Origin: Flectonema sp. DT1601
Lineage: Eukaryota > Euglenozoa > Diplonemea > Diplonemida > Diplonemidae
Assembly (NCBI GenBank): GCA_964019425.1
Contig: OZ025793.1
Span: 124,001-188,000 of the forward strand
Direction: 5' to 3'
DNA: 64,000 bases
The position numbers were made by a program, and so were the translations under genes. Below, piece by piece: positions 47,718 to 58,666 of this stretch. How positions within the stretch are numbered: the first letter of the stretch is position 1; the number at the start of each line of letters is the position of its first letter. The notes beneath the pieces were generated by a model, which ran no database searches, had not been told where the DNA came from, and was given only the letters and a program-made list of their open reading frames with translations.

Positions 47718-48644
47718 GACATGTTGAGGTGAGTTATATATTTCTGAAATGGAAAGGAAATGAGAAGCAACAACACATCAGAAGAGACTTAGTTTTAAGA
47801 GAGAACCCAAAGAGAGGGAGAAGAAGCAATCCATTCATTACCGTGGGCTTCCATAAGAACCCATTCGAAAACCGAAAACAAATTGAATGCAAATTTAAAC
47901 CTACAAAACCACAGAACCCGCAGCAGAGGAGTACCAGAGCATTGAGAGAACATTCCCTAGGGTATGTCAGTTTTCAGCGAGTGGAATCGTTTTTTTTTTC
48001 AGGGTTCTTTTTTTGCTATAAATTTGGTGCAAGCATGCTGCAACACGGTATTTGATGATGTCGCTTTGAGAGACAACGAAACCCGCTTGCAAGCTATCTG
48101 AAAAAAAATCTCACAATTTTCAAATTTCAAAAAAAAGAAAAATGAAAAATATCTGCTGAAAACCCAACAATGATGTTGGGAATATATACTCTCTAAGTGC
48201 TCTCATTAAGAAGAGGGAAAAACGAAATAAAAAATAAAAATTAACGTTCGCGAAATGACCGTTGTCTGAATAATGTTCTTTTGTTATCTTTTGCTTTTCT
48301 TCTTTCCTCCAAAGACAACCAATCGAAAATCAACAAAAAAAAAAAAAAAAAAAAGTTCGCTAACAACGTCAGCAACACAAAGAAACAAGAAATACAGTAA
48401 GTACCGTGAAAACACTTTATTCATAGCGTTCGTCATCTAACTATTACATATTTAATTTCAAAGTACAGCAAAGCGATCATGGAGGCGAAATACACACGTA
48501 CGATAGGAGACCCACTGCAGTCACGACTGGCAGAGGTGCCGAACTTCTGGCATTCATCCTGGGATGGTAAACTTCTTTTTTTTTTTTAAAGTTCTTTTAT
48601 TTAATCAAAAAGGAGAGAAATAAACAAATTATTAAGCAACAACA
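47718..48644. other. Intergenic spacer
   Basis: About 0.9 kb with the disordered-protein gene's leader and the 3' flank of the granulin-like gene. The plus-strand frame at 47729-48055 starts with a non-ATG codon and looks fortuitous. Confidence 0.55.
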
Positions 48645-49031
48645 CTACTGACATGGAGCAGTGAAGTTGGCATCAATGCAAAGGTGAGTTAATGGAGAAC
48701 AAAGGGAAACCTTACCAGGGGCTTTACAAGTAAATCCTTCACAGAACACTCCAGGTCTCGGAAGTGAAACACAGACTCCGAATACTGGAGAGCAGTACTG
48801 GTCTGATTTGCAAACTGGTGACGGAGTGCAAGCAGCTCCAACAGAGACGCAGATCTTAGTAACTGGACAACAAGTCTCATCACTTGAACAGGCTGTGGAA
48901 TTGCTAACACACGAAGTCTTCGTTGGGGTCAAACAGTGCAGAGCATCAGGACAGCAGTACGAGTTATCCGGACAGGTGTCTCCCATAACAGAAACTACCA
49001 AAACAGTGGCGAGAATGGCAATCTTCATCAT
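48645..49031 (-). CDS. Small secreted granulin-like protein
   Basis: 128 residues, 18 of them cysteine. The signal peptide (residues 1-17: KIAILATVLVVSVMG) is followed by a granulin-type pattern with two CC pairs (SYCCPDALHC and ETCCPVTKIC) and regularly spaced single cysteines. In granulins the stacked disulphide hairpins act as secreted growth-factor-like modules or as C-terminal extensions of cysteine proteases; here the module stands alone. The second half (YCSPVFGVCVS, FCEGFTCKAPG, CSPLTHLCID) departs from the strict granulin spacing. The acceptor AG (49071-49070) follows TTATTTTCCC. Small size is offset by signal peptide, cysteine pattern and leader. Confidence 0.85.
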   Translation of the reverse strand: MMKIAILATVLVVSVMGDTCPDNSYCCPDALHCLTPTKTSCVSNSTACSSDETCCPVTKICVSVGAACTPSPVCKSDQYCSPVFGVCVSLPRPGVFCEGFTCKAPGKVSLCSPLTHLCIDANFTAPCQ

Positions 49032-49289
49032 TTTTTATGAAAGGAGTTTGTGAAAGCGGAAAGAGAAGGCTGTTTGGGAAAATAACATTTTAATCAATCA
49101 CCCCACAAGTCACAAACATAAGCATCGTCACAACTTTTGTCTACCAAATAACTATTTTCATTAATCCACCTGCAAAAAAAAAAAAACATAATTAAAATCA
49201 ACACAACAACCCAATTGGAAACATAAAATACACAAGAGTATCATCTGACTGCTAGGTGGTCATTCCTCCAAACTAATTAACTAAATCAC

Positions 49290-49291
<2 letters not shown>

Positions 49292-49332
<41 letters not shown>
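49292..49332. repeat. TTA trinucleotide microsatellite
   Basis: About 13 copies of TTA/ATT in noncoding DNA between the granulin-like and NT-C2 genes. Confidence 0.95.
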
Positions 49333-49889
49333 CATCAGTTCAATAGAAGAGGATTTAGTGTTGATGACCAAATACCCGTAGTCGAGTAGTGAAAATAAGA
49401 TACTTAACCAAAGGAGAAAGAAAAACACTAAATGGCAGACACCCTTCAGATTTCAGGTGGAAAACAAATAATAAACAAAAAGAATTTCTAAACACAATTT
49501 TTTTTTTGTTTTTGTTTTGCTCTTTAAAACAAGTTGAGAACTTAAGGATTCAAGCTGCAAGTTTTCTTACATGCAAAATGTCCGTCGAGTTACTATTGGT
49601 GATGTTAAGTTTAAGTAGAAAATCAGACAAAGGGGGTTAAAAAAGGAGATGAGGAAAGAAAAAAGAAATCTATGGATGGAAAAATAAATCTAAATACAAC
49701 CTTGAGCAGGCGGTTAATACAAAAAGAAAAAAAAAGCTACAATAAACCTGTATCATAATCTGTACATATCCCACGGGAGTAAGCTCACAGGCTGTACAAA
49801 TACTCTGTTATTCAATTTGTTTCTAACAATAAGTAAACAAAGAATCAGAAACATATATGAAATACAATAAGCTTGAAAAAGTAAATATT

Positions 49890-49890
<1 letters not shown>

Positions 49891-49929
<39 letters not shown>
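49891..49929. repeat. Run of 39 A
   Basis: The longest homopolymer in the window, in the spacer downstream (minus-strand sense) of the NT-C2 gene. In the transcript it reads as poly(U). Confidence 0.95.
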
Positions 49930-49933
<4 letters not shown>

Positions 49934-50036
49934 AGCGGATATAGATCGCGAAGAGGAAGAGAAAACGATTCGACAACGGTATTAATGTATTGATGTAATT
50001 ATTAACAACAGAACATGTCAGTTCACTACTGATACT

Positions 50037-51665
50037 CTAAGGCATCACAAGGGGTAAGTCTGATAGATCAGCTGGTCCCATCTGAGCCTGTTTTAGCTTA
50101 AGATGAAGTCCAAGGATTCTCTTTAAGTCGGTAATCCGACGCTTCCGCTGTACTAATTTCGCTTCCTGAACTTTTGCTTTTACTTCTATCGCGTGCTTTT
50201 CTGATTTAGTTCGAGAGAGCTGAGCTTCAGTAGAAGTGATCATAGAGGTGAGCTGCTGCTTGGAAACTCGTTCAGTTTCTAGTTCCGTGCGAAGAGAGGC
50301 TTCAACATTGTGGCAGACAGCATTCTCTTCTAAGCGAATTGTTGATAAGTCTTGTTGTTGTTTTTGAATGACGTTATTTAAATCAGTCACTTGTTGCATT
50401 AAACTCCTCTTCTCTTCCTCTGTTATTGATAAAGCAGACTGTAACGTTTCTTCTACTACTTGTGAGTGTTTCACTTTATCCATTAATTCGTTCAACATGT
50501 TCTTAGCATCTTCCGTGGCATTCTTCTCATCTGAAGTCTGTGCAAACAATTCCCTGTATTCTCTCTCTAGCTGTGCTATGCGTCTAGTGAGGCATACCTT
50601 TTGGCCTTCATTGGCTTCATTTGTTGCAGTCAGAGCTGCACAGTCGGCAATTTTCTCATCCAAAACCATCTGCAATCGGGAATCAAATTGGTCCTTGTCC
50701 ACCAGCTTTTGTCGAAGAACATCAATTTGTTGTTGTGAAAGAGACAGCTGGTGTTGCATGGCAGACAGTTCTCTAGATTGGGTTGCTGCTACTTGTTGTG
50801 ATTGCTGAACAGCTGTTTGGTGTTGGGTGCTGGCGACGTTTGAATTTTCTAAAGCTCGTTTATTAGCGGCATCAAGTTGGATTTTGTAATCTGATATTTC
50901 TTGGATGTGTTGGACTTTAAGCCGCTTGACCATTTCTCGGAGTTCGTCTGCTGCCAATTCCATTTTACGGTTCTCTATTTCCAAGTCGTCTTGCTTTAGC
51001 TGCTCGGAGTTCGCGAGCTTCTGCTTCAGAGAAAGTATCTCAGACTCGAGGGCTTTCGTATTCTGTCTCACTGGTTGATTAGTGTAAGTATAAGATTCTT
51101 CGTTCTTTTTCAATCGTTGGTTTTGAATAGAAAGGTAAGCGATCTCATCTCGAAGCTCTTTTACAAGTTGAGCTTCATTTTGATTAGGAAGTGGTTTCGG
51201 AACAATCTCCTGCTGACTTGCAGGAGATTCCTTCTGAACACACCTGACAGTTAATGATAACCTTGTACTCTCACAAAGACAATTTGATAGTTGTAGATAA
51301 GCTGATTGTTTACTAGTTAGTTTTCCATTTTTAGGAACGTGCATTGAGAGATCCATAAAAAGCATTCCAACAGTTTCCTTAACCTGACCCTGATATCTGT
51401 TTACGTAGACTTCGAAAAGTTGTTTTTCTTTTTTAGTCTTCATTTCAGATACAGTTACCTCAGTACTAATCTCAACTTCTCCATTATTACTCGTAACTGT
51501 TGGAGTTCTTCCTGAATCAGTACCTTTACGCCAAGCAATACCATACACCCCATCAGTACTTAAACCTTTTAATGTTTGAAATCCGATAGTGAATTCGAAC
51601 TCCTCACCACTCACAGGGGAACTGCTACGGGAAGGTTCTCCCGATGGAAATGGAGTGACCGTCAT
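50037..51665 (-). CDS. NT-C2 domain plus long coiled-coil protein
   Basis: 542 residues. Residues of about 20-145 match the N-terminal-type C2 domain (EFTIGFQTLKGLSTDGVYGIAWRKG, then NNGEVEISTEVTV, LFEVYVNRYQ and MDLSMHVPKNGK), a membrane- or protein-interacting beta-sandwich found at the head of coiled-coil scaffolds (EEIG/PF10358 type). Residues of about 165-525 are nearly continuous heptads (ELRDEIAYLSIQNQRLKKNEE through SKQQLTSMITSTEAQLSRTKSEKH). Such proteins usually tether vesicles, cytoskeleton or basal bodies. The acceptor AG (51680-51679) follows TTTATATTTCTAATC, 13 nt before the ATG. Confidence 0.88.
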   Translation of the reverse strand: MTVTPFPSGEPSRSSSPVSGEEFEFTIGFQTLKGLSTDGVYGIAWRKGTDSGRTPTVTSNNGEVEISTEVTVSEMKTKKEKQLFEVYVNRYQGQVKETVGMLFMDLSMHVPKNGKLTSKQSAYLQLSNCLCESTRLSLTVRCVQKESPASQQEIVPKPLPNQNEAQLVKELRDEIAYLSIQNQRLKKNEESYTYTNQPVRQNTKALESEILSLKQKLANSEQLKQDDLEIENRKMELAADELREMVKRLKVQHIQEISDYKIQLDAANKRALENSNVASTQHQTAVQQSQQVAATQSRELSAMQHQLSLSQQQIDVLRQKLVDKDQFDSRLQMVLDEKIADCAALTATNEANEGQKVCLTRRIAQLEREYRELFAQTSDEKNATEDAKNMLNELMDKVKHSQVVEETLQSALSITEEEKRSLMQQVTDLNNVIQKQQQDLSTIRLEENAVCHNVEASLRTELETERVSKQQLTSMITSTEAQLSRTKSEKHAIEVKAKVQEAKLVQRKRRITDLKRILGLHLKLKQAQMGPADLSDLPLVMP

Positions 51666-52431
51666 AGTAGTGAGTCACCTGATTAGAAATATAAATTACT
51701 ACCAACACTTCACCTCATAAGAACTTAAAGATCGACACTAATGTTAATATAGTATGGAGTGTATGCTGTGATAAATAAAACAAAGTAGAGAACAATAACA
51801 ACAACAATAGCAGTATAAACTAACAGAATGACTGTGCGCGAAAGGCATGCAAGTTCAAGTCCGAATCAAACAGAAGATTGGAAAATAGCGACATACGATA
51901 GCGTAAGCGCCTCATCAAGCTTTGATTTGTTAACTGAATGACGTCGGTAAAGGCGGTCATGATATCATCGCTGGTGAATTTGCGAGGGGGGGGGAGTTCC
52001 GCGTTGGCAATTCACATTTTCAAGGTTCTTTATTCATTTATTTATTTTTTTTATTTTATTTTATTTTTTTTTTTTTTCCTTCTCGTTCTCCCCATGAAGC
52101 CCTTCACTAAAGTTGAAAAATCGTAAAATACTTTTAAAAGCTTCCCTAATCAATTAAAAGAGAATTCCTGCGTCGCTAACATTAAGTAAAGATCACACAG
52201 CAACAGAAACAACGAAAAAAAAATGAAGAGGGAAATAACTTGCCTATGTTGGTATAACTCTATTAAAAGCTTGTGGTTATCAGCCAGTGAGTAGCTTTCG
52301 TTATTTTGTTTTTCCCCTGCTTTGTTAAGCAAAGCCTTTCCGTTGTTTTTTTTTGTTTTGTTTTGTTTTTTTTGTGTGCTCCTAGGAGGGGAAGGGAATG
52401 ACTAAACGAGCAGGAATGGGACTTCCCACAG

Positions 52432-52467
<36 letters not shown>

Positions 52468-55400
52468 ATTTTTGAAAGATATTAAAATAGAAAGAAAAAA
52501 AATAAATAAATAAATAAACAGGTTGCCGGGTATAAAAATGAGAGAACAAAACTATTCCAACAAAAGCAACAAAGGAAACAAACGTCGAGTGAGACCTATT
52601 TAGATAAACTTTTTCAACAAACCTGCTTGCTTCGCAGTTAGACATAAAAAAAAAAAAAAAAAATATAACAAGCAACACACTGCAGGACCAGGGACAAGAA
52701 AAATAAGAAGAATTCGGGAGGGTTAAAACGAGGGTATTTTTTTTATTTTAAAAAAAATAAAATAAAAAAAAATTTAAAAAAAAGGAGTCATCACTTTCCA
52801 TGACAATTGATGCTTTTTTTTTTTGTAAAGTCAAAATAGAAAAAAAAGGGGAGAAAAACTTTTTTCCCTTTTTCCATTTTTTTTTTTTTTCCTCTCACGA
52901 TTCCAGTAATGTTGCTTCGCTTCCAACAGTCTTTTAACTAGACGACGGAAACAACGAGAAGTGTAGGCCCTGTATTCTGCCTCCCAACGTAACAATGAAA
53001 AGAAGGATAAAGAGCTTTGTCAGAGGAATTACCAGAGAGGGGGATATAATTTAATAAAAAAAAAAAAAAAGGATACTTTTTTTTTTCTCACATTTTCTAT
53101 AAAAGCATGTTGAGAATACGCAGAGTCTAACTGCAAGGAAAGAGGTCGGCACGATAAGCTACTTACGTATTTCAACAACCTTCTTTAAAAATAATATAAT
53201 TCAGCCGACACATAAAAACATATTCAAAAAATGATATAAAAACCGTAGAGAAGTTCTTTTCCAATTTCCTTTTGTGTTCCTTTAGATCAGATTACACACA
53301 GTGGGAATAAAAATAAACCGAATTCCAGGACAACCTTTGAACGAGATCACGCAAGCAGTAACCACAACAAAGCCAAGAGCAAGATAAAGCCTGTTCTCGT
53401 TTTCGTTCTCGTTTTTTTTTTTTTTTTTTTTTTTGATTTTGAGCGTGAAGTCAAGAATCCAGTGTCATAATGCACTAATTAGCTCGCAGTAATAAGCCCC
53501 CACTCTACGTATTTCCCCGGCAAGCTTACCTGAGAAATGAAAGTGAGAAACGCAAGATGGGGAAGACAGGAATCTCTTTTCTTTCTTCTCTCCTTTTTTT
53601 AACACAACAGAGACTCAACGAGGAGTAAACTTATGGAAGGAATTCAGTTAATCGTAGCACCCACCAACCACATTAAAAGAAGTTATTTATTTATTTGTTT
53701 TAGTTCTGCTTGGGCACAACAAAACCAATGAACCTCTTTTTGTCTCTATTTTCTTTTGCGCCTTGACCTTTTTTTTTTTTTTCTTCTTTTTTTTTTATTC
53801 ATTCTACCTGTCTCTTTCAAGTACGGACTGCTACTAGAACAAACGTTGCGAAATTGCTCAATATTGGGACCCGATGAGTTGGTTTAGTTAAAGTCACAGC
53901 CCCTCCATTGATTCATAAGTACCACTTTGATGGTTTTTTTATTTTAATTTTATTTTTTTTAGTTCGTTTATTTCTTTTTGTTTTTTTTTTTTTTTGTTTT
54001 TTTAAGGCACGTAACAAACGACACATCAGTTCGTGGTGTGGGTGGGGAAATTTTGTTGCAAAAAAAAAAAAAGAAAAGTAAAATAAAATAAAAATAACAT
54101 AAAATAAAACAACGGGTGAAATGGCAAAAAGAAAAGATAGGGAAGAGCACGGCTAGAAGCCCAAGGTACAGAATGCATATCCTCAAGATTGCTGGAAGCA
54201 GACGGTGGAAAGCATAGTTAAGTCAAGTCAAGTCCAAGGCTGTAATTGAAAAAGCGGTTAACACAGAAAAAAAGGAGTCGCCTGGGGATGATACTTCTGT
54301 CTGTTAAAGAAGTACAGCAAGAAGTGCACATTCGAACAATTAGCTTTTGCACTCTCCCTGTCTCTTCTTCCGACCCATAGTCAGGCAGAGTCCAAGGAGA
54401 GCACATAGATACTACAAAACCTTTGTGTCTGTAGCACAAAAAAAGAAGGGGGGGGGAAAAAAAAAAAACCAGGCGTCAAAGACGTGTGAACACCGCTCAT
54501 AGAAGAGCAAGTAATAATTGGGAATGACCCCCACAGTAAGCACTGTTGCATGTTGTCTCTAAGGCATTACCTGTAACAACACACTCTTAGAAAGATAAAC
54601 AAGAACTAATGGGACAGAAGGAACAAGGATGGACATAATTGGCTTTCAGCTATGTTATTTTTTTCTCGCAGCGCGTAAGGACAATGAGCAACAAAAAAAA
54701 AAAAAAACAATTGCGCCAAAAGCGGGAACAGAGAGGGTTAACAAGCAATATCAATTTCAGACAACGATGCGGGTCTTTTTTTTTTTTTTTTCCAATTCCG
54801 GAATTTTTATTTTTTTGTTGTTGCTTTATTTGCTTAATTATTATACCATTTGAAGTCAGACTTTCCATTTGCCGACTTCGACTAAAAATCAGTATAAAGG
54901 TAGCTTGGTTCTTTTTTTTTTTTCTATCTTTGAAAATATTCGCTCCCCCAACACGAGCGATGGAAGTGTTCCTCGCATACGCAACGGAAGCGAAAGAGCA
55001 GCAGCCAATCCACACCAGGAGGGCTAGGATAACCTCGTGTAATGGACTACTTTTGCTTTTTTTTTTTTGTTTTTTTTTTGTCATAAATCTCAAGTTATTT
55101 TTTTTTTTTTTTTTTTTGTCGTGTTACACGTGCTTTTTTTTTGATTCTTTTTTGTTCCTAAAAAAAAAGAATTCATTTTTAAGTTAGCAACAGCAGTGAA
55201 ACGGTGATCACAACTCAAACCAGCGTGATCCCCCCCTCTCCAAAGTGGCTCGTCGGATAGGTCGACACTTACTTACAATAAATAAAGACAACACGATTCG
55301 ATACCACACGAACGCAACAGAAATACAGAAAGAGAGAGTACAACACAAGCACTTCCACTACCGTTTTCGTCACTCAGACAAACGGGTACGGCCATAAAGT

Positions 55401-55550
55401 AATAAAAATAAAAGGGCAAGAATAAAACCGAAGAAGGGGGGAAAAAAAAAGGCTAAAAAAAAAAAAAGGAGTTTTTTTTTTTTTTTTGTAAAAATCAATA
55501 CGGAATATTTTTAAAAAAAGAGAACAAAAAAAAAAATGGCATCAAAATCT
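51666..55550. other. 3.9-kb gene-poor spacer
   Basis: The longest stretch without a supportable gene. It holds the NT-C2 leader, many T/A runs (about 52436-52465, 52646-52662, 52879-52890, 53054-53069, 53413-53433, 55098-55118), a G run near 51985-51993 and several GC-richer islands (54200-54440, 54940-55060). Frames are low complexity or start at non-ATG codons. A noncoding RNA, or a gene fragmented into small exons, cannot be excluded. Confidence 0.5.
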
Positions 55551-56888
55551 TTAGCCAGATTCGTGACTAGCGTTAGCAAGTTTAACCGTGATGGGTAACA
55601 CACAACCAGGAGGTTTGTTGTTGTGAAGTGTTTTGATTGCTATATCAGCGCAAGCGGTTCCCTGTTTTATTTTTAGTGTTTTATGTTTTGTTTAAAATTC
55701 CTTAAGTCCTTAAGTTGCTTACATACCTGCACCCACACAAATCCAGACCTTCCTGTCTTGTCTGACCTCTTCCTGTCAAGTAAAACAACGTTCTCGATCT
55801 TTCCTCCGAAGCATGAAAAAAGATCGTATACTTTCCTGTTGTTTTTTTTTCGTGTTTTATAAAAGACATTATAATCACAATCACAGAGACTATTTAGAAA
55901 ACACATACTGTTCATCATAATCAGCTGGGAGGTTGGCGATGTAAAGTTTGAAAAACTGAGTCGCTGCTGTCTGTGCTGGAGTAGGAGTAACAGCATTCTG
56001 AAATAACGGAATTTGAACATCACTCATAAAAGGAACAATAGACTGCGCACTAAGAGGATCTACTTGAAGGTGATTAAATGGCATTGAAGGGTTAAAAATG
56101 TTTTGTTGATGAGCCTGCTGTTGTTGTTGATCTAATCCAGCAAGAGGAACACCAGCTGGTAATCCAGCAGCAAGAGGTGTTGGTGTTAATGGGATTTGAG
56201 AATTCTGTTGAAGACTAATTCCATTCGTGCTTATGACATTGGTTGCTGGATTAAGACTTCCTGCAACACCATTCACTGCCATTGGGTTGCCATTACCGTT
56301 GCCGTTAACACTGCCAACTGGTTTGCTCTTTGGTGGTTCTGCCCAACGAACAGTTAATCTCTGATCATCATCAAACAACTGATCAGAAAGGTTCTTCACA
56401 GCTTCCTCAGCTTCTCTTAGTTTAGAGTAAGTAATGAATGCAGATCTACGATCACCACGACCTCTGTTGTTAATCATGTAGCAGTCAGTAAGTTCTCCAT
56501 AGCTGCCGAATATTTCTTTAATATATTCCGTTGTTGATGTCGGTGGTAGGTTTGAAACATACAATTTAAAAGGAGGCTTTCTTGGAGTCTCATCAGTGAG
56601 TCCTCCTCCCTTAACGTCAGCCAACTTAATAGTAACTTTTTGATTATCACCGTCAGGGTACCAATCTTGTTTGTCTGCAACAGCTCTATGTGCCGATTCC
56701 ACTGATGAGAAGGTAACGAAACCAGATAATCTGCCTCCCCTTCCTTTTCTATTTAAGATGTGAGCTTCGACTATCTCTCCATAAACTCCAAACACCTCCT
56801 TGAGATAATTAATTGTTGCGGTTGGTCCCAAATTTGCGGCGTACAACTTACGCTTTTGGTGTGCAGCAACTCTTCCGCTTTCAGCCAT
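55551..56888 (-). CDS. Triple-RRM RNA-binding protein (three exons)
   Basis: Exons 55909..56888, 55727..55835 and 55551..55661 encode 399 residues. Three RRMs: about 14-92 (RNP2 KLYAANL, RNP1 RLSGFVTF), 107-185 (LYVSNL, RRSAFITY) and about 313-393 (LYIANL, RSGFVWVQ), with a Q/P/N/G-rich linker between the second and third. The two-plus-one spacing resembles CELF/Bruno-type regulators of splicing and translation, but the RRMs are not close enough to name an orthologue. Introns of 73 nt (55836..55908, phase 2) and 65 nt (55662..55726, phase 0) both start GTATGT and end AACAG/AAAACAG. Both lie inside the third RRM, and splicing restores it fully (DEQKVYDLFSCFGGKIENV ... VWVQGTACADIAIKTLH). Candidate acceptors for the leader lie at 56919-56918 and 56905-56904. 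Confidence 0.92.
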
Positions 56889-57738
56889 TTGCGATATGTA
56901 TTTCTTGTAGTAGTATCCTTTTATGAAATGAATTAATTTACATAGACGGAAGTAATGTGAGTGGTAGTTATTATTTTATGTTTTCTATTTTTTAAAGTGA
57001 GGTGTAAGAATCAGCTACAACTACACAAGGAACTAAACCCACTACCAGGTCTTTCATTCAGAGAATTGTGTTTTTTTTTTTTTTTTTTTTTTTGGAGCTT
57101 TTTTTTTTCCTTTAATTATTTCTCAATTTTTTCCATAAAAAACAACCCACACACACAGGATATGAATCCCGTGGAAATGTTACATACGTTGGCACAGCTA
57201 ACTGTGTTTCAGAAAGCGATATCAATAGAACAGCCAGGATAAACAAACTAACTGATTTCTGGTAGGGTGGTGCAGAGACTCTACTAATTCATTCGGTGTC
57301 AAAAAAATAGCAAGAATATTGTTTCCTCGACCTATTATCAACCCTGATGATTACATTTTAGTAGCCATTATTGTTTAAGGAACAAACGCATTCCTTATAA
57401 CAGGAAAGCTGCTGTTTAGCTTTCTGTTCTCTTTATAGCACCCGACCAACCAGTGAGCAAGTAGCAAACCTCTAGTTTCTTTGTTTTTTTTTTCTTTTGT
57501 CCATGCAGTGTAAGGGACGTAGAATGTATCTACGAAAACGATCTCTCTCAGACGCGTGGCGGCGGTTAATCACTCGTTAGTAGGACCGCAGTCACCAACT
57601 AGGAGGAGTTTAGTTTCGAACTGTCGACGAGATAAAAGTAAATAACTACTTCAGAAAGTAGTTCAGTCGAATTGGTAGACTTCCTTCACCTCGTTGAGTA
57701 GTCTACTGTCATTCAGTCAACAGGGGGGTCAGAAGTGA
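56889..57738. other. Intergenic spacer
   Basis: Holds the RRM gene's leader, a T run at about 57069-57093 and the 3' flank of the GHMP-like gene. No gene seen. Confidence 0.55.
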
Positions 57739-58521
57739 CTACATCTTCGACATCCAGGGAGTACTTTTAATACAAACTTTAAACCCGCGTTCTTTTAGAA
57801 GTGGTGTTTCTGTGTTACTGACTACTAACAAGAACCCTCCACCTGCTCCTGAAAACAAACATCCTTCATACTCATCACCTGTGAAAGGAGTGTACCATTT
57901 CTTTGAGTATTCGGGTACTGTTTCTGGAAGGATTCTTGACCATCCTGTCATTGTGCCAGTGAGTCCTTTTCCGAGGAGAGTCGCATCCTTTTTAACAATA
58001 CCATCCCAGGCCATGGTGCTGGAATCAGCGATTTGTTTGGCGTTTTCTGGAGTAAAGTTTTTAACTTTCAACGGATTGTAACCATCAGGACGAGATGGAA
58101 GTGGAATCAACCACAATACTTTCTCAAGCCACGAAACGGTCTCTGGATCGGAAATTGTCGTAATATCACTCGGCCAATACTTCCCATCGTAGTGTAATCT
58201 TGATATTCCTGGTAACATTAATCCGAGAGCATCCTGACTTCCTGAAACATATTTACAATCAATTGGGTTCTCACAATTAAATAAAAATCTCGCTAAGTCA
58301 GTTGGTTCTTTCGCAGGAGGTTTACCTCCATTATCAGTACCCCACAAGGATATTCCAACACTCCTGGTGGAGGTCGCTAATCCAGATCTTGTTTTAAACA
58401 TTTGATGTGGATGGATATTAACAACAATAACTGGACCAGGGCTGAGTTTAGAACACCATGGTTGGTCTAGCCATCCCCCTGCTAAACATATCCTCCAAGG
58501 GAAATGATACAAATCACTCAT
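57739..58521 (-). CDS. GHMP-kinase-like protein
   Basis: 260 residues. The N-terminus RICLAGGWLDQPW matches the opening strand of sugar GHMP kinases of the heptose/fucose kinase type. A second-motif-like glycine/serine loop follows (RSGLATSTRSVG, about 45-56), then GSQDALGLMLPGISRLHYDG (about 94-113), the equivalent of the SGxQDxxxAxxGGxxxxxY segment in these kinases. The third motif CLFSGAGGGFLLVV is near the C-terminus (about 225-240). Expected activity is ATP-dependent phosphorylation of a small substrate, probably a sugar. The length is short for the superfamily (usually 300 or more) and motif 2 is divergent, so a kinase with altered substrate or a non-catalytic relative is possible. Acceptor AG 58538-58537; 146 nt separate it from the upstream gene's stop. 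Confidence 0.8.
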   Translation of the reverse strand: MSDLYHFPWRICLAGGWLDQPWCSKLSPGPVIVVNIHPHQMFKTRSGLATSTRSVGISLWGTDNGGKPPAKEPTDLARFLFNCENPIDCKYVSGSQDALGLMLPGISRLHYDGKYWPSDITTISDPETVSWLEKVLWLIPLPSRPDGYNPLKVKNFTPENAKQIADSSTMAWDGIVKKDATLLGKGLTGTMTGWSRILPETVPEYSKKWYTPFTGDEYEGCLFSGAGGGFLLVVSNTETPLLKERGFKVCIKSTPWMSKM

Positions 58522-58666
58522 TTGATGTGTACAGTGCTGTAATTTTAGATAAGATTACTACACATTCACTTTAAAAAGACTTAATCACATGAGGTGAAGT
58601 CATTTGGTGTGTTGGATTATCTAAATGAGGATTCAACTAAAGTTGTTCTCTCTGTTCAAGTAACTC

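Larger units (their letters stand above)
49032..50036. other. Intergenic spacer with TTA microsatellite and long A run
   Basis: Contains the granulin-like gene's leader, a TTA microsatellite at about 49292-49332, a run of 39 A at 49891-49929 and the 3' flank of the NT-C2 gene. No gene seen. Confidence 0.6.

Noticed and set aside
54650-55093. Minus-strand 147-codon frame in the large spacer
   Set aside because: Lys- and Phe-rich from homopolymer runs, no family resemblance; the central ordinary-looking stretch is too short to support a gene.
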